Source: Streptomyces sp. CB01580 (GTDB lineage: Bacteria > Actinomycetota > Actinomycetes > Streptomycetales > Streptomycetaceae). Taken from it: a stretch of 64,000 nucleotides of DNA. Location of the stretch: NCBI RefSeq assembly GCF_001905795.1, contig NZ_LIXJ01000001.1, positions 372,001-436,000 on the forward strand, in the 5' to 3' direction. The position numbers and the translations under genes are program-made. This document shows, in pieces, positions 36,803 to 45,782 of the stretch (position 1 is the first letter of the stretch; every line of letters starts with the position of its first letter). The notes under the pieces were generated by a model. It ran no database searches. It had not been told where the DNA came from and was given only the letters and a program-made list of their open reading frames with translations.

Positions 36803-37504
36803 ATGACGAGGACCACAGTCACGACGACCGGCCACTACGGCGACATGAACCGGCTGATGAGCCTGATGACGGGGGACGAGAAGCACGGCCCCGCCGCGAC
36901 CTCCACTCTGGACGTGCTCTGGGTGCTCTACGACAGGGTGCTTCGGGTGACGCCCCGCACCGTCGACGCTCCCGACCGTGACCGGTTCCTGCTGTCCAAG
37001 GGGCACGGGCCGATGGCGTACTACGCGGTGCTGGCCGCGCACGGCTTCTTCGGCGAGGAACTGCTGCCCGGGTTCGGGACGTACGACTCGCCGCTCGGAC
37101 ACCATCCGGACCGGACGCTCGTACCGGGTGTGGAGATCGGCAGCGGATCGCTGGGGCACGGACTGCCACTCGGCGTGGGGAGCGTGCTGGGTCTGCGGGC
37201 ACAGGGGCTGACCGGTCCCCGGGTGTGGGTGCTGATCGGGGACGCCGAACTGGACGAGGGCAGCAATCACGAGGCGATCGCGTACGCGGGCCCGGCCGGG
37301 CTCGAGCAGTTGCACACCGTGGTGGTCGACAACGCGTCGGCCTCGCACGCGCGGCCCGGCGGGATCGCCGCCCGGTTCGAGGCCGCCGGCTGGTCGGTCG
37401 TGTCCGTCGACGGACACGACCACGAAGCGTTGTTCGCGGCGTTCACCGCGCCGCATCCCGGACGGCCGCACGTGGTGGTCGCGCACGTCGACCCCAAGAG
37501 CTGA
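36803..37504 (+). CDS. Transketolase, N-terminal (TPP-binding) subunit
   Basis: About 233 residues equal to the first third of transketolase. LLSKGHGPMAYYAVLA, the GSLGHGLPLGVG loop, and the TPP motif GDAELDEGSNHEAIAYA...NASA are present. It is a split enzyme whose partner follows at 37558. Split transketolases transfer two-carbon units between sugar phosphates and often serve a specific sugar pathway. ATG 36803 has GGAG close upstream; ATG 36785 or TTG 36782 is possible. It starts about 130 bases from tRNA-Pro. Confidence 0.85.
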   Translation: MTRTTVTTTGHYGDMNRLMSLMTGDEKHGPAATSTLDVLWVLYDRVLRVTPRTVDAPDRDRFLLSKGHGPMAYYAVLAAHGFFGEELLPGFGTYDSPLGHHPDRTLVPGVEIGSGSLGHGLPLGVGSVLGLRAQGLTGPRVWVLIGDAELDEGSNHEAIAYAGPAGLEQLHTVVVDNASASHARPGGIAARFEAAGWSVVSVDGHDHEALFAAFTAPHPGRPHVVVAHVDPKS

Positions 37505-37557
37505 CCGGACGCGCGGAACCGACGAGGACGCCAGGAATCGAAAGAAGGACATTTCAC

Positions 37558-38460
37558 ATGGACACGATGCGTGACCGGTTCATCTCGACCGTCTCACAGA
37601 TGCTGGACGAGGACCCCCGTCTCGCGCTCGTACTGGCGGAGATCAGCCGGGACGGATTCGGACCGGCCGAGCGGGCCCATCCGGACCGGGTGGTCAATGT
37701 CGGGATCAGGGAGCAACTGCTGGTCGGTGCCGGGGCCGGGATGGCACTCACCGGCCTGCGGCCGATCGTGCACACCTTCGCCAGTTTTCTGGTGGAGCGC
37801 CCGTTCGAGCAGGTCAAACTGGACTTCGGCCATCAGGGGGTGGGCGGAGTGCTGGTGAGTGCCGGGGCCTCGTACGACTGGCCGGCCGGGGGCTTCACCC
37901 ATATGGCGCCGGGCGATGTCGCCCTCATGGACACCCTCGACGGCTGGACGGTCCATGTCCCGGGCCATCCGGACGAGGCGGAGGCGCTGCTGCGGAAGGC
38001 GGCGGCCGGGGACGACCGGGTGTACGTGCGGCTGTCGCTCCAGTCGAACGACCGCGCGCGGCCGATCGGCGCGGGGACCGGCTTCACCTCGGCGCGGGAG
38101 GGCGCGGGCGGGGTCGTGGTCGCGGTCGGACCGATGCTCGACAACGTGCTCGCGGCGACCGAAGGGCTCGACGTGACCGTGCTGTACGCGACGACGGTGC
38201 GCCCGTTCGACGGGGCCGGGCTGAGGCGGGCGGTCGGCGCCGGCCGCGCCGCAGACGTGGTGGTCGTCGAACCGTATCTGGCGGGGACGTCCACGGCCGT
38301 CGCGAACGACGCGCTCGCCGACGTACCGCACCGGGTGCTGGGGCTCGGGGTGGGTCGGGCCGAGCTGCGCGCGTACGGGGAGATGGACGAGCACCTGGCC
38401 GCGCACGGTCTCGACGCGCGGGGACTGCGGGAGCGGATCGGCGCCTTCCTCGGCCGGTGA
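37558..38460 (+). CDS. Transketolase, C-terminal subunit
   Basis: 300 residues with the pyrimidine-binding and C-terminal transketolase domains. NVGIREQLLVGAGAGMALTG carries the catalytic glutamate; FASFLVERPFEQVKLDFGHQ and HMAPGDVALM are family motifs. AAGGA precedes the ATG. It pairs with the N-terminal subunit to make a heterodimer active site. The nearby sugar ABC transporter, hydroxyacid dehydrogenase and LacI genes suggest dedicated sugar catabolism. Confidence 0.85.
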   Translation: MDTMRDRFISTVSQMLDEDPRLALVLAEISRDGFGPAERAHPDRVVNVGIREQLLVGAGAGMALTGLRPIVHTFASFLVERPFEQVKLDFGHQGVGGVLVSAGASYDWPAGGFTHMAPGDVALMDTLDGWTVHVPGHPDEAEALLRKAAAGDDRVYVRLSLQSNDRARPIGAGTGFTSAREGAGGVVVAVGPMLDNVLAATEGLDVTVLYATTVRPFDGAGLRRAVGAGRAADVVVVEPYLAGTSTAVANDALADVPHRVLGLGVGRAELRAYGEMDEHLAAHGLDARGLRERIGAFLGR

Positions 38461-38799
38461 CGGGGCCGGGGCGGACGGGATGAGCGCAGGCCGGTGGAGT
38501 GACCGGAAGGCGGTGAGGTGACCAGAGCGGTTGCCCACGGGGCGCGGAGGCAACCGCTCCGCCCATGGCCGGGGCCGGATGCGCGCCGCCGTCCACGAGC
38601 CGGGGCGCGGGGGCGGGTGCCCGCGCACGGTCGTGATCAGGGCGATGTGACCCTGTCGGCGGTGTACGGCCACGGCATCGCCGGGGCGGGCCTCAAGGCG
38701 GGCTTCCGGCGTCGGGTCCCGGTGGCTTCCGCCCAGCTCCCGGTCCGTGTCGAGCTCGTCGCACGGGACCGCCTCGGCCAGGCAGAGCACGGGGCGGTG
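38461..38799. other. Non-coding or decayed stretch after the transketolase
   Basis: About 340 bases between the transketolase stop and the recognisable beta-helix remnant. The minus frame remains open (RPGDAVAVHRRQGHIALITT) but cannot be tied to a family. Very G/C rich, with no clear terminator. Confidence 0.4.
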
Positions 38800-39248
38800 T
38801 CCGTCGTCGGCCACGGTGCCCCGGTCCGGGCCGCGCGCCGGGCCGCCCCTCGTCCAGGTGCCGTCGGCGCCGGGCCGCCAGCCGGTGATGTCCCGGCCGC
38901 CGGAGAGGACGGGGCGGGCGCCGGGCACCGCGGTCCAGGTGACCGTGTGGCCGTTCTTCCCGGAGTCGGCGGCGCCGAGCCGGAGGGGTTCGGTGAGGCG
39001 GTACGTCCCGTCCTTCAACAGGACGCGGACGTCGCGCCCGGTCTCGGTACGGGCCCGGTCGCGGGCGCCCTCGGGGGTGCAGGGGCGGGCGGCCGTGCAG
39101 GCGGTGCCGTGTCCGTCGGGGGCCGCGTAAACAGGGTGCGGGCGCCCGGTGCGGCCAGGGCCGTCGGGGCGGCGAGGAGGGCGGTCAGAAGGGCGGCGGT
39201 GACGGTGGCGGCGGTTCCTCGGACGACGTGCGGGGGACGGCGTTTCAC
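38800..39248 (-). pseudogene. Truncated right-handed beta-helix protein gene
   Basis: GTG 39248 overlaps the M1 peptidase stop (GTGA). It encodes a signal peptide (TVTAALLTALLAAPTALAAP). The following sequence is coherent only in another frame: VYAAPDGHGTACTAARPCTP, VLLKDGTYRLTEPLRLGAAD and ARPVLSGGRDITGWRPGADG, the start of secreted pectin-lyase-like beta-helix proteins. So there is a frameshift near 39145 and loss of the whole helix body after about 38880. Such proteins usually bind or cleave polysaccharides. Confidence 0.6.
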
Positions 39249-40711
39249 GCGGACGCCTTCCAGTCGGGCCGGCCGGGCATGGGCGGGTTCACGGCCCCGA
39301 AGAGCCAGTCGCGCAGGAACGGGTCGAGGGACCGGTCGCCGGTCACGTCGACGGTGTGCCGGATGAAGGCCTCGCTGGTGTACGTGGAGTCCTTGAAGCG
39401 CCGCACCCATTCGCGCATGACGCGGTCGAACCTCTGCTGCCCGGTGCGGAGCCGGAGGGCGTACAGGACCAGTGCGCCGCCGTCGTAGATGTTCATGCCA
39501 CCGAGCGCCTTGGGGAGGCCGGGCGGGCCGTCGATGGCTCGGACGGCGTCGAGCTTGGCGTATGTGGCACGCATCTTGTCGTCGAGGACCGACCAGCCGC
39601 GCTCCTCGCCGTACAGGCCCGCGTAGTACACGGCGGGGCCCTCGTTGAGCCACGCCTGCTGCCAGTCGTTCGGGGTGACGGAGTCGCCGAACCACTGGTG
39701 GACGAGCTCGTGGACCATGGTGGTCTCGTAGCCCGGCTGTCCCTGGGTGTTGGGTTTGAACCAGTTGGTGGAGAACAGGGAGAGGGTCTGGTTCTCCAGG
39801 GCGTCGGTGTAGCCGTCGTAGATGTGGACGCCGTAGACGGAAAAGGGGTAGCGGCCGAACTTCTTCTCCAGCCAGGCGAGATGGTCGGAGGTGCGGGCCA
39901 CGATGGGCGCGTACGTGTCCTCCTGGCCCTGCGGGACGATGTGGCGCAGCGGCAGCCCGCGGTGGCTGGTGCCGTACAGGTAGGTGCCCTTGACGACGGC
40001 GATGCCGATGAGTTCGGTCGCCATCCGCTCGCGCAGGGCGAAGTGCCAGACCGTGGAGCCGTCGGCGCGCGGCGTCCTGTGGAGGAGTTCGCCGTTGGCG
40101 GCGGCCACGTAGCCCTGCGGGGCGCTGATGTGGAAGGTCCAGGTGGCCTTGTCGGACGGGGTGTCGTTGCAGGGCAGGAAGGTGTCGGCGCGGGAGGACT
40201 GGGCGGCGGAGGCGAAACCGCCGTCGCTGCCGAACTTCCAGCCGGTCAGGCCGAGTCGGGGGTCCTTTCCGTTGCCCCGGTAGCGGATCTCGGTGGTGAA
40301 CGCCTGTCCTCGGTGGAGGGGGCGGGCGGGGGTGAGGCTGAGTTCCTGGCCGCTCTGTCCGGGCGACAGTTCCCATCGGGCGGGGCGGCCGGCGACGGTG
40401 ACGGAGTCGATGGTGTGGCCGTCGGTGTCCAGGTTGAACGCGGAGAGGTCCTGGGTGGCCTTGGCGTGGATCTTCACCACGGCGGTGAAGTCGTAGGTCA
40501 CCGGGGTGAAGTCGAAGGTGAGGTCGTAGTGGACGACCTGGTAGCCGCCGTTGCCGAGGGTCGGGAAGAGCGGGTCGCCGACGCCGTCGGAGCCGGGCTT
40601 CGGGTCGAAGCCGCGCGAACGCGCGGCGGCGGGCGAGCCGAGGGCGGGGACGGCGGCCGCCGCCGCGACCGCCGCGCCGCCGATCCGGAGAACCGCGCGT
40701 CGTGTCGTCAC
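39245..40711 (-). CDS. Secreted M1-family metallopeptidase
   Basis: 488 residues. A Tat-type signal (TTRRAVLRIGGAAVAAAAAV) suggests export. The M1 beta-saddle domain is followed by the catalytic motif HELVHQWFGD (near 333) and the third zinc ligand in WLNEGPAVYY 18 residues later; the YGLY-type tyrosine region follows. The usual GxMEN substrate motif appears as DALENQTLSLF. The GTG start overlaps the solute-binding protein stop by 4 bases, so it is coupled to the transporter operon and probably trims peptides outside the cell. Confidence 0.88.
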   Translation of the reverse strand: MTTRRAVLRIGGAAVAAAAAVPALGSPAAARSRGFDPKPGSDGVGDPLFPTLGNGGYQVVHYDLTFDFTPVTYDFTAVVKIHAKATQDLSAFNLDTDGHTIDSVTVAGRPARWELSPGQSGQELSLTPARPLHRGQAFTTEIRYRGNGKDPRLGLTGWKFGSDGGFASAAQSSRADTFLPCNDTPSDKATWTFHISAPQGYVAAANGELLHRTPRADGSTVWHFALRERMATELIGIAVVKGTYLYGTSHRGLPLRHIVPQGQEDTYAPIVARTSDHLAWLEKKFGRYPFSVYGVHIYDGYTDALENQTLSLFSTNWFKPNTQGQPGYETTMVHELVHQWFGDSVTPNDWQQAWLNEGPAVYYAGLYGEERGWSVLDDKMRATYAKLDAVRAIDGPPGLPKALGGMNIYDGGALVLYALRLRTGQQRFDRVMREWVRRFKDSTYTSEAFIRHTVDVTGDRSLDPFLRDWLFGAVNPPMPGRPDWKASA

Positions 40712-42381
40712 TTCTTCCCCTTCTGGACGGCTTCCTCGAACTCGCCGCGGGCCTTCTCGCCGCCCTTGGCCAGGTAGTCCTTGATGAGCTGGTCGTAGGC
40801 GGACATGGGCTTGCGCCCGGCGATGATGTCCTTGAGCGCGTCCTGCTTGAGCGTGTAGAGGCTGCCGGTGCCCTTCGAGTCCCAGGTGGGTGACGAGTAC
40901 TGGAGCACCGGGTCGGTCACCATCATCGGGATCATCTTCGTGAACGTGTCGTGGACGTGCCGGACGCCCTGCTCCGAGTCGGCACTGAAGATCGCGGGGA
41001 CCGCCGAGGCCATGAACTTCCACGGCACGGTGACGTCCTGGGTGCCCTGCTTGGTGAGTGCCGGGTTGCCCTTGGCGTCACGGGTGAAGTCGGTTCCCTC
41101 GACGCCGTAGTTGATGAGCGTGTACTCCTGGCTGCCGAACGGGGAGGCGGCGAAGTCGGCCAGGGCGAGGATCTGCGCGACGCGTTCCTCGGACGCCTTC
41201 TTGACGTGGGTGTTCTCCAGCTTGACGTTGTCCATCCAGGCGACCGCGTCCTTGCCGACCGGGACGAACGGACGCGGGTCGTACGTCTTGTCGATCGCCT
41301 TCATGGCGGCGACGTAGCCGACGCCGGGCGCCAGGTAGGTGGGCATGCCGTCGTAGACGTAGGCACCCTTGCCGTTCTTGAACATGTCCGTGTACTGGGC
41401 CTTCTGCGCCCCGGACATCTGGAGGGTGCCCGGGTAGTAGCAGCCCGCCTTGTACAGCAGCCGGGCGGTTTCCACGGCCTTGCGGTACTCCGGCGTCTCC
41501 AGGTCGAGGGTGAATTTCCCGGACTTCTCGTCCAGCCGCCAGGACGAGGGCGCGCCCGCGGACATGGCGAGCATGGTGGTGGCGCCCGCGATGATGGCGT
41601 ACTGGTCCTTCTTCGGCCGGGTGAGTTCCTTGCAGAGCTCCACGAACCGGTCGAGGTCGGTGATCTGGTCGAGGCTGGTGACGCCCGCCTCCGCGAACAG
41701 GTCGTGGCGGTAGAAGCCGGCGCCGCCGGTGCCGGTGCGGGCGATCGGGATGCCGTACAGCTTCCCGCCGAAGATCGCGGACTGCCAGGCGGCCTTCGGG
41801 ATCGCGGCCAGGTTCGGGTAGTCCTTGACCTTGTCCCCGGCGAGGTACGGGGTCAGGTCGGCGCAGGTGGCCTGGAGGAAGGCGGCCTTGTTGTCGACGC
41901 CGCCGCTCTCCGGGTACATGAAGAGGTCGGGCAGGCTGTCGCTGGCGACCATGGTGGAGAACTTGGTGCTGTAGTCGTCGGCGGGGACGGCGGTGATGTC
42001 CACCCGGCCGCCGAGCAGCTTCTCGATCGCCTGCCAGGCGGCGTTCTTGCCCCGTGCGGGCGGCGGCGGGGAGAAGGTCTCCATCGTCGCGCTGATCGGC
42101 TGCGCGCCCTTGAGCGGGGCGCCCTTCGTGGCGCGCAGCGGCTTGGCCGGGTAGCGGAAGAAGCCCTGCGGGACCCCGGCGGCGGTGCCCTGGAGGTCGG
42201 GCGCGAGGCCGATGTTGCGCACGGCGGTGTTGGGGAGCAGCGAGGCGCTCTTGGCCTCGGCCTTGGCGGTCGTGCCGCCGTCGCCGCAGGCGCTGAGCAG
42301 CGGGGCGGCGGCCAGTCCCAGACCGATACCGGCACCCATGCGGAACAGTGCTCTGCGGTTGATGGGGGTGGAGCTCGACAC
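40708..42381 (-). CDS. Extracellular sugar-binding lipoprotein of an ABC transporter
   Basis: 557 residues. NRRALFRMG twin-arginine region, a hydrophobic core and the lipobox LLSAC show Tat export and lipid anchoring. The long mature part (over 500 residues) matches the LplA-type binding proteins that serve oligosaccharides, longer than typical 400-residue sugar-binding proteins. It is the third gene of the transporter operon after both permeases; no ATPase gene is present, as is normal where a shared MsiK supplies ATP hydrolysis. Confidence 0.88.
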   Translation of the reverse strand: MSSSTPINRRALFRMGAGIGLGLAAAPLLSACGDGGTTAKAEAKSASLLPNTAVRNIGLAPDLQGTAAGVPQGFFRYPAKPLRATKGAPLKGAQPISATMETFSPPPPARGKNAAWQAIEKLLGGRVDITAVPADDYSTKFSTMVASDSLPDLFMYPESGGVDNKAAFLQATCADLTPYLAGDKVKDYPNLAAIPKAAWQSAIFGGKLYGIPIARTGTGGAGFYRHDLFAEAGVTSLDQITDLDRFVELCKELTRPKKDQYAIIAGATTMLAMSAGAPSSWRLDEKSGKFTLDLETPEYRKAVETARLLYKAGCYYPGTLQMSGAQKAQYTDMFKNGKGAYVYDGMPTYLAPGVGYVAAMKAIDKTYDPRPFVPVGKDAVAWMDNVKLENTHVKKASEERVAQILALADFAASPFGSQEYTLINYGVEGTDFTRDAKGNPALTKQGTQDVTVPWKFMASAVPAIFSADSEQGVRHVHDTFTKMIPMMVTDPVLQYSSPTWDSKGTGSLYTLKQDALKDIIAGRKPMSAYDQLIKDYLAKGGEKARGEFEEAVQKGKK

Positions 42382-42432
42382 CTGGATCTCCTTGAGAGAG
42401 GGGAAGGAAGGAGTGGGGGGAGGTGGCTGCGC

Positions 42433-43392
42433 TCAGCCCTTGACGGCGCCGGTGAGGACGCCCTTGGTGAAGTAGCGCTGGAGGAACGGGTAGACGCAGA
42501 GGATCGGTACGACGGCGATCACCAGGACCGCCATCTGGACGGCCTGCTGCGGGGCGAGGACCTCGCCGGCGGAGGCCGCGTTCAGGCTCTGGCCCTGCAG
42601 GACGTAGGTGCGCAGCACCATCGGCAGCGGCCACTTGTCGGAGTCGTTGAGGTACAGGAGCGCGTTGAAGAAGGCGTTCCAGTACGTCACCGCGTAGAAG
42701 AGGCTGATCACGGCGAGGACGGCCTTGGACAGCGGAAGGACGATCCGCACCAGGATGCGGAAGTCCCCGGCGCCGTCGACCTTGGCGGCGTCGTACAGCT
42801 CCTCCGGCAGGTTCATGAAGAAGGAGCGCAGGACCACCAGGTTGAAGGCGCTGACCAGGGTGGGCATGACGAGCGCCGCGTAGGTGTCGTACAGGCCGAG
42901 ACCCTTGACCAGCAGGAAGTTCGGGATGATGCCCGCGTTGAAGAGCATCGTGAACAGGGCCGTCATCAGGATGAAGCGGGAGCCGGTGACGTCGCGCCGG
43001 GAGAGTCCGTACGCCATGCCGATGGTGACCAGCAGGCTGGCGAGGGTGCCGAGGACGGTGATGCCGACGGAGACGATCAGGGCCCGGGTGACGACTCCGC
43101 CGGTGAAGATGGTGCGGTAGGCGTCCAGGGTCGGGTGATCGGGCCACAGGACGAGGCCGGAGCTCTTGATGATGTCGGTCTGCGAGGCGAAGCTCGTGCC
43201 GATGACGCCGACCAGCGGGTAGGCGACGGCGAGGACGACCACGACGACGGCGACGGCCTTGGCGGCCTGTCCGAGGCGGGTCGGGCGTTCCATCCACGGG
43301 GGCCGGCCCTCGGAGGAGCGGGCGGGGGCGGCCGGAGGCCGCGGTGTGGTGGTGGGGCGCGTCGTGGCGCGCGTCTTCTCAGCGGTCAGCAC
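42433..43392 (-). CDS. Carbohydrate ABC transporter permease (LplC/MalG type)
   Basis: 319 residues with six hydrophobic helices after a 45-residue Pro/Arg-rich N-terminus. The EAA loop is DAAKVDGAGDFRILVRIVLP (EELYDAAKVDGAG), where the ATPase docks. The GTG start overlaps the upstream permease stop. It forms the inner-membrane channel together with the LplB-type permease. Confidence 0.9.
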   Translation of the reverse strand: MLTAEKTRATTRPTTTPRPPAAPARSSEGRPPWMERPTRLGQAAKAVAVVVVVLAVAYPLVGVIGTSFASQTDIIKSSGLVLWPDHPTLDAYRTIFTGGVVTRALIVSVGITVLGTLASLLVTIGMAYGLSRRDVTGSRFILMTALFTMLFNAGIIPNFLLVKGLGLYDTYAALVMPTLVSAFNLVVLRSFFMNLPEELYDAAKVDGAGDFRILVRIVLPLSKAVLAVISLFYAVTYWNAFFNALLYLNDSDKWPLPMVLRTYVLQGQSLNAASAGEVLAPQQAVQMAVLVIAVVPILCVYPFLQRYFTKGVLTGAVKG

Positions 43393-44422
43393 CGCGGTAC
43401 ACCCCTTCGTGGCCGAGGCGGTGGGCGAACTTGTTGGCGCCCAGGACGAGTGCGGTCCCGATGACCGCCTTGACGAGACCGACGGCGGCGGCGACGCCCC
43501 AGTCGTTGTCCTTGATGCCGTGGTAGTAGACGTACGTGTCGAGCACCTCTCCGGCGTCCGGGCCGACCGCGTCGCGCTGGAGCAGGATCTGCTCGAAGCC
43601 GACGGAGAGGATCTGCCCGAGGTTGAGGATCAGCAGCAGGATGAGTACGGGGGCGATGCCGGGCAGCGTCACGTGCCACAGGCGGCGGGCCCGGCCCGCG
43701 CCGTCGATCGCGGCGGCCTCGTACTGCTGTCTGTCGATGTTCAGCAGCGCGGCGAGGATGATGATCGTGCCCCAGCCGGCGTCCTTCCAGGCCACCTGGA
43801 GGGTCAGCAGCCAGGGGAAGGCGTCGGGGTCGCTCATCATGTCGTAGCGCGGCAGTCCCAGTCCGTCGAGCACGTCGGGCAGGAGCCCGGCGCCGCCCAG
43901 GATCTGCTGGAAGATCGAGACGATGATGACCCAGCCGATGAAGTGCGGCAGGTAGACGACGCTCTGCACGAAGCGCCGGACACGGTCACTGGTGATGCTG
44001 TTGAGCAGCAGGGCCAGGGCGACCGGGATCGGGAAGAAGAAGACCAGTTGGACGAGGGCGATCTCCAGCGTGTTGAACGTGGCGGTCCAGAAGGCCGGTT
44101 CGCTGAACGCCGCGGTGAAGTTGGCGAAGCCCACCCAGGCGCTGTGCATGTAACCGAGGTACGGCTGGTAGTCCTGGAAGGCCACCACGTACCCGAGCAG
44201 CGGCACGTAGTGGAAGACGACGAAGTACAGCAGGCCGGGCAGGGTGAGCAGGAGCATCACCCGGTCCCGCTTGAGCCGCTGTCGGAGCGTCAGCCGGTGC
44301 TGCGTGACGACGGCCCGTTCGGCGGGCTGCGGGGGTGTTTCTTCGGCCTCGGGCCGCTTCTCCCGCGGCAAAGAGGGTGCTGATTCAGCCATGGGGGCGT
44401 CCTGTTCGGCTGGGTGGCGCAT
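43379..44422 (-). CDS. Carbohydrate ABC transporter permease (LplB/MalF type)
   Basis: About 347 residues with six helices. The family N-terminus LLTLPGLLYFVVFHYVPLLG and the EAA loop EAAAIDGAGRARRLWHVTLP are visible. ATG 44422 (AAGG 6 bases upstream) is chosen; ATG 44392 is possible. It is the first gene of the transporter-peptidase operon. A consensus promoter with an embedded operator lies just upstream (44443-44472). Confidence 0.9.
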   Translation of the reverse strand: MRHPAEQDAPMAESAPSLPREKRPEAEETPPQPAERAVVTQHRLTLRQRLKRDRVMLLLTLPGLLYFVVFHYVPLLGYVVAFQDYQPYLGYMHSAWVGFANFTAAFSEPAFWTATFNTLEIALVQLVFFFPIPVALALLLNSITSDRVRRFVQSVVYLPHFIGWVIIVSIFQQILGGAGLLPDVLDGLGLPRYDMMSDPDAFPWLLTLQVAWKDAGWGTIIILAALLNIDRQQYEAAAIDGAGRARRLWHVTLPGIAPVLILLLILNLGQILSVGFEQILLQRDAVGPDAGEVLDTYVYYHGIKDNDWGVAAAVGLVKAVIGTALVLGANKFAHRLGHEGVYRGADR

Positions 44423-44442
44423 GGTGGGCCTTCTGGGGCGGC

Positions 44443-44472
44443 AAGTTAGTAAGCGGTTAACCCAAGCGTCAA
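44443..44472 (-). promoter_or_regulatory. Promoter of the transporter operon with LacI-type operator
   Basis: On the minus strand: -35 TTGACG (44467-44472), 18-base spacer, -10 TAACTT (44443-44448). The spacer contains GTTAACCGCTTAC (44449-44461), an imperfect palindrome with a central CG step typical of LacI-family sites. The core AACCGCTTAC is repeated before the M60 peptidase gene (46955-46964). Binding here would block RNA polymerase. Confidence 0.65.
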
Positions 44473-44579
44473 GAGATCGGCTGAAAGTCATCTGGGCCGC
44501 ACGCACCCATGTCGACGTGTTCTCGGGTGATGAATCCCCAGAATTCAGCGATAGTCGGGCACTTACTCCCGGGATGCGC

Positions 44580-44608
44580 TTGACGGTCGGCCATCACGCT
44601 CCTAGCGT
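44580..44608 (+). promoter_or_regulatory. Promoter of the 2-hydroxyacid dehydrogenase gene
   Basis: TTGACG (44580-44585), 17-base spacer, TAGCGT (44603-44608), about 40 bases before the GTG start at 44650. No copy of the AACCGCTTAC operator is present in it, so it may be controlled differently from the transporter promoter. Confidence 0.5.
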
Positions 44609-44649
44609 TCCGGTCATCCCATAGAACACGATTACTATCCGGAGGCAGG

Positions 44650-45720
44650 GTGCGAACCACCGAAGAGGCACCGGCGCATTCCGGTGGCGAAGCCGCGGCA
44701 CCACCCCCGCGGCGTCCCCGCACCGTCCTGGTCATGAGCCCGGGACTCCTCGACGACGTCTTCCCGCCGCCGGTACGGGCCCGGCTGGAGGAGACGGCCG
44801 ACCTTCTTCGGCCGTCCCCGGTCGGCGAGTTCGACTCGCCGGAGGCCGCCGCGGCACTGGCCGGGGCCGAGGTCCTGCTCACCGGCTGGGGCTGCCCGCC
44901 CGTCGACGCCGCCCTGCTGGACCGGGCACCGTCGCTGCGTGCCGTGGTCCACGCGGCCGGCACGGTGAAGACGTTCCTGTCCCCCGCCGCGTTCGACCGC
45001 GGGATCGTCGTCTCGTCGGCGGCCGCCGCCAACGCCCTGCCGGTCGCCGAGTTCACCCTGGCGGCGATCATCATGGGCGCCAAACGCGTCTTCCCGCTGG
45101 CCGGGCTCTTCCGGACCCGGCGCACCCACCGCACCGGCGCCGACCTCGACCGCCAGCACTGGCTCGGCACGCACGGTCTGACCATCGGGGTCGTCGGCGC
45201 CTCCCGGATCGGCCGACGCGTCATCGACCTGCTGCGGGTCCTCGACGTCGAGGTCCTGCTGTACGACCCCTACGTCGACACGGCCGAGGCGGCGGCTCTC
45301 GGCGTCACCCCGACCGACCTGGACACCCTGGTGGCGACCAGCGACGTGGTGACGCTCCACGCCCCGGACACGGCCGAGACCCGGGGGATCATCGACGCCC
45401 GGCGCCTCGGCCTGATGCGCCCCGGCACCCTGCTCGTCAACACCGCCCGCGGTCCGCTGGTGGACACCGAGGCGCTGACCGGCCACCTGGTCGACGGGCG
45501 GCTGGACGCCGTGCTGGACGTGACCTCGCCGGAGCCGCTGCCGGCCGACCACCCCCTGTGGGACCTGCCGAACGTGTTCCTCACCCCGCACCTGGCGGGC
45601 GCGCAGGGCAACGAGGTGGGGCGGCTCGGGGCGCTCGCCGTCGACGAACTGGCCCGGTACGCGCAGGGCGCGCCGTTCGAGCACCCGGTGCACCGGGGCG
45701 ATCTCGGGAGGATCGCGTGA
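44650..45720 (+). CDS. D-2-hydroxyacid dehydrogenase family protein
   Basis: 356 residues. The NAD loop is TIGVVGASRIGRRVI (near 180), with DPYVD as the acidic ribose-binding site. Active-site Arg lies in NTARGPLVD, Glu in the SPEPLPADHPL region and His in TPHLAGA. It would interconvert a 2-oxoacid and D-2-hydroxyacid. GTG start with GGAGG upstream. It is divergent from the transporter operon and lies just before the LacI gene, so it is likely part of the same sugar pathway. Confidence 0.88.
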   Translation: MRTTEEAPAHSGGEAAAPPPRRPRTVLVMSPGLLDDVFPPPVRARLEETADLLRPSPVGEFDSPEAAAALAGAEVLLTGWGCPPVDAALLDRAPSLRAVVHAAGTVKTFLSPAAFDRGIVVSSAAAANALPVAEFTLAAIIMGAKRVFPLAGLFRTRRTHRTGADLDRQHWLGTHGLTIGVVGASRIGRRVIDLLRVLDVEVLLYDPYVDTAEAAALGVTPTDLDTLVATSDVVTLHAPDTAETRGIIDARRLGLMRPGTLLVNTARGPLVDTEALTGHLVDGRLDAVLDVTSPEPLPADHPLWDLPNVFLTPHLAGAQGNEVGRLGALAVDELARYAQGAPFEHPVHRGDLGRIA

Positions 45721-45782
45721 GTCCCCGCCCCCCGCAGGCTCTAGGCTCGACGTCACACCACAGCGACCAGGGGGTGAGCCGG

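Noticed and set aside
40951..43464. 837-residue open frame on the plus strand
   Set aside because: Antisense to the sugar-binding protein and permease genes; low-complexity Val/Gly/Asp/Arg translation with no domain.
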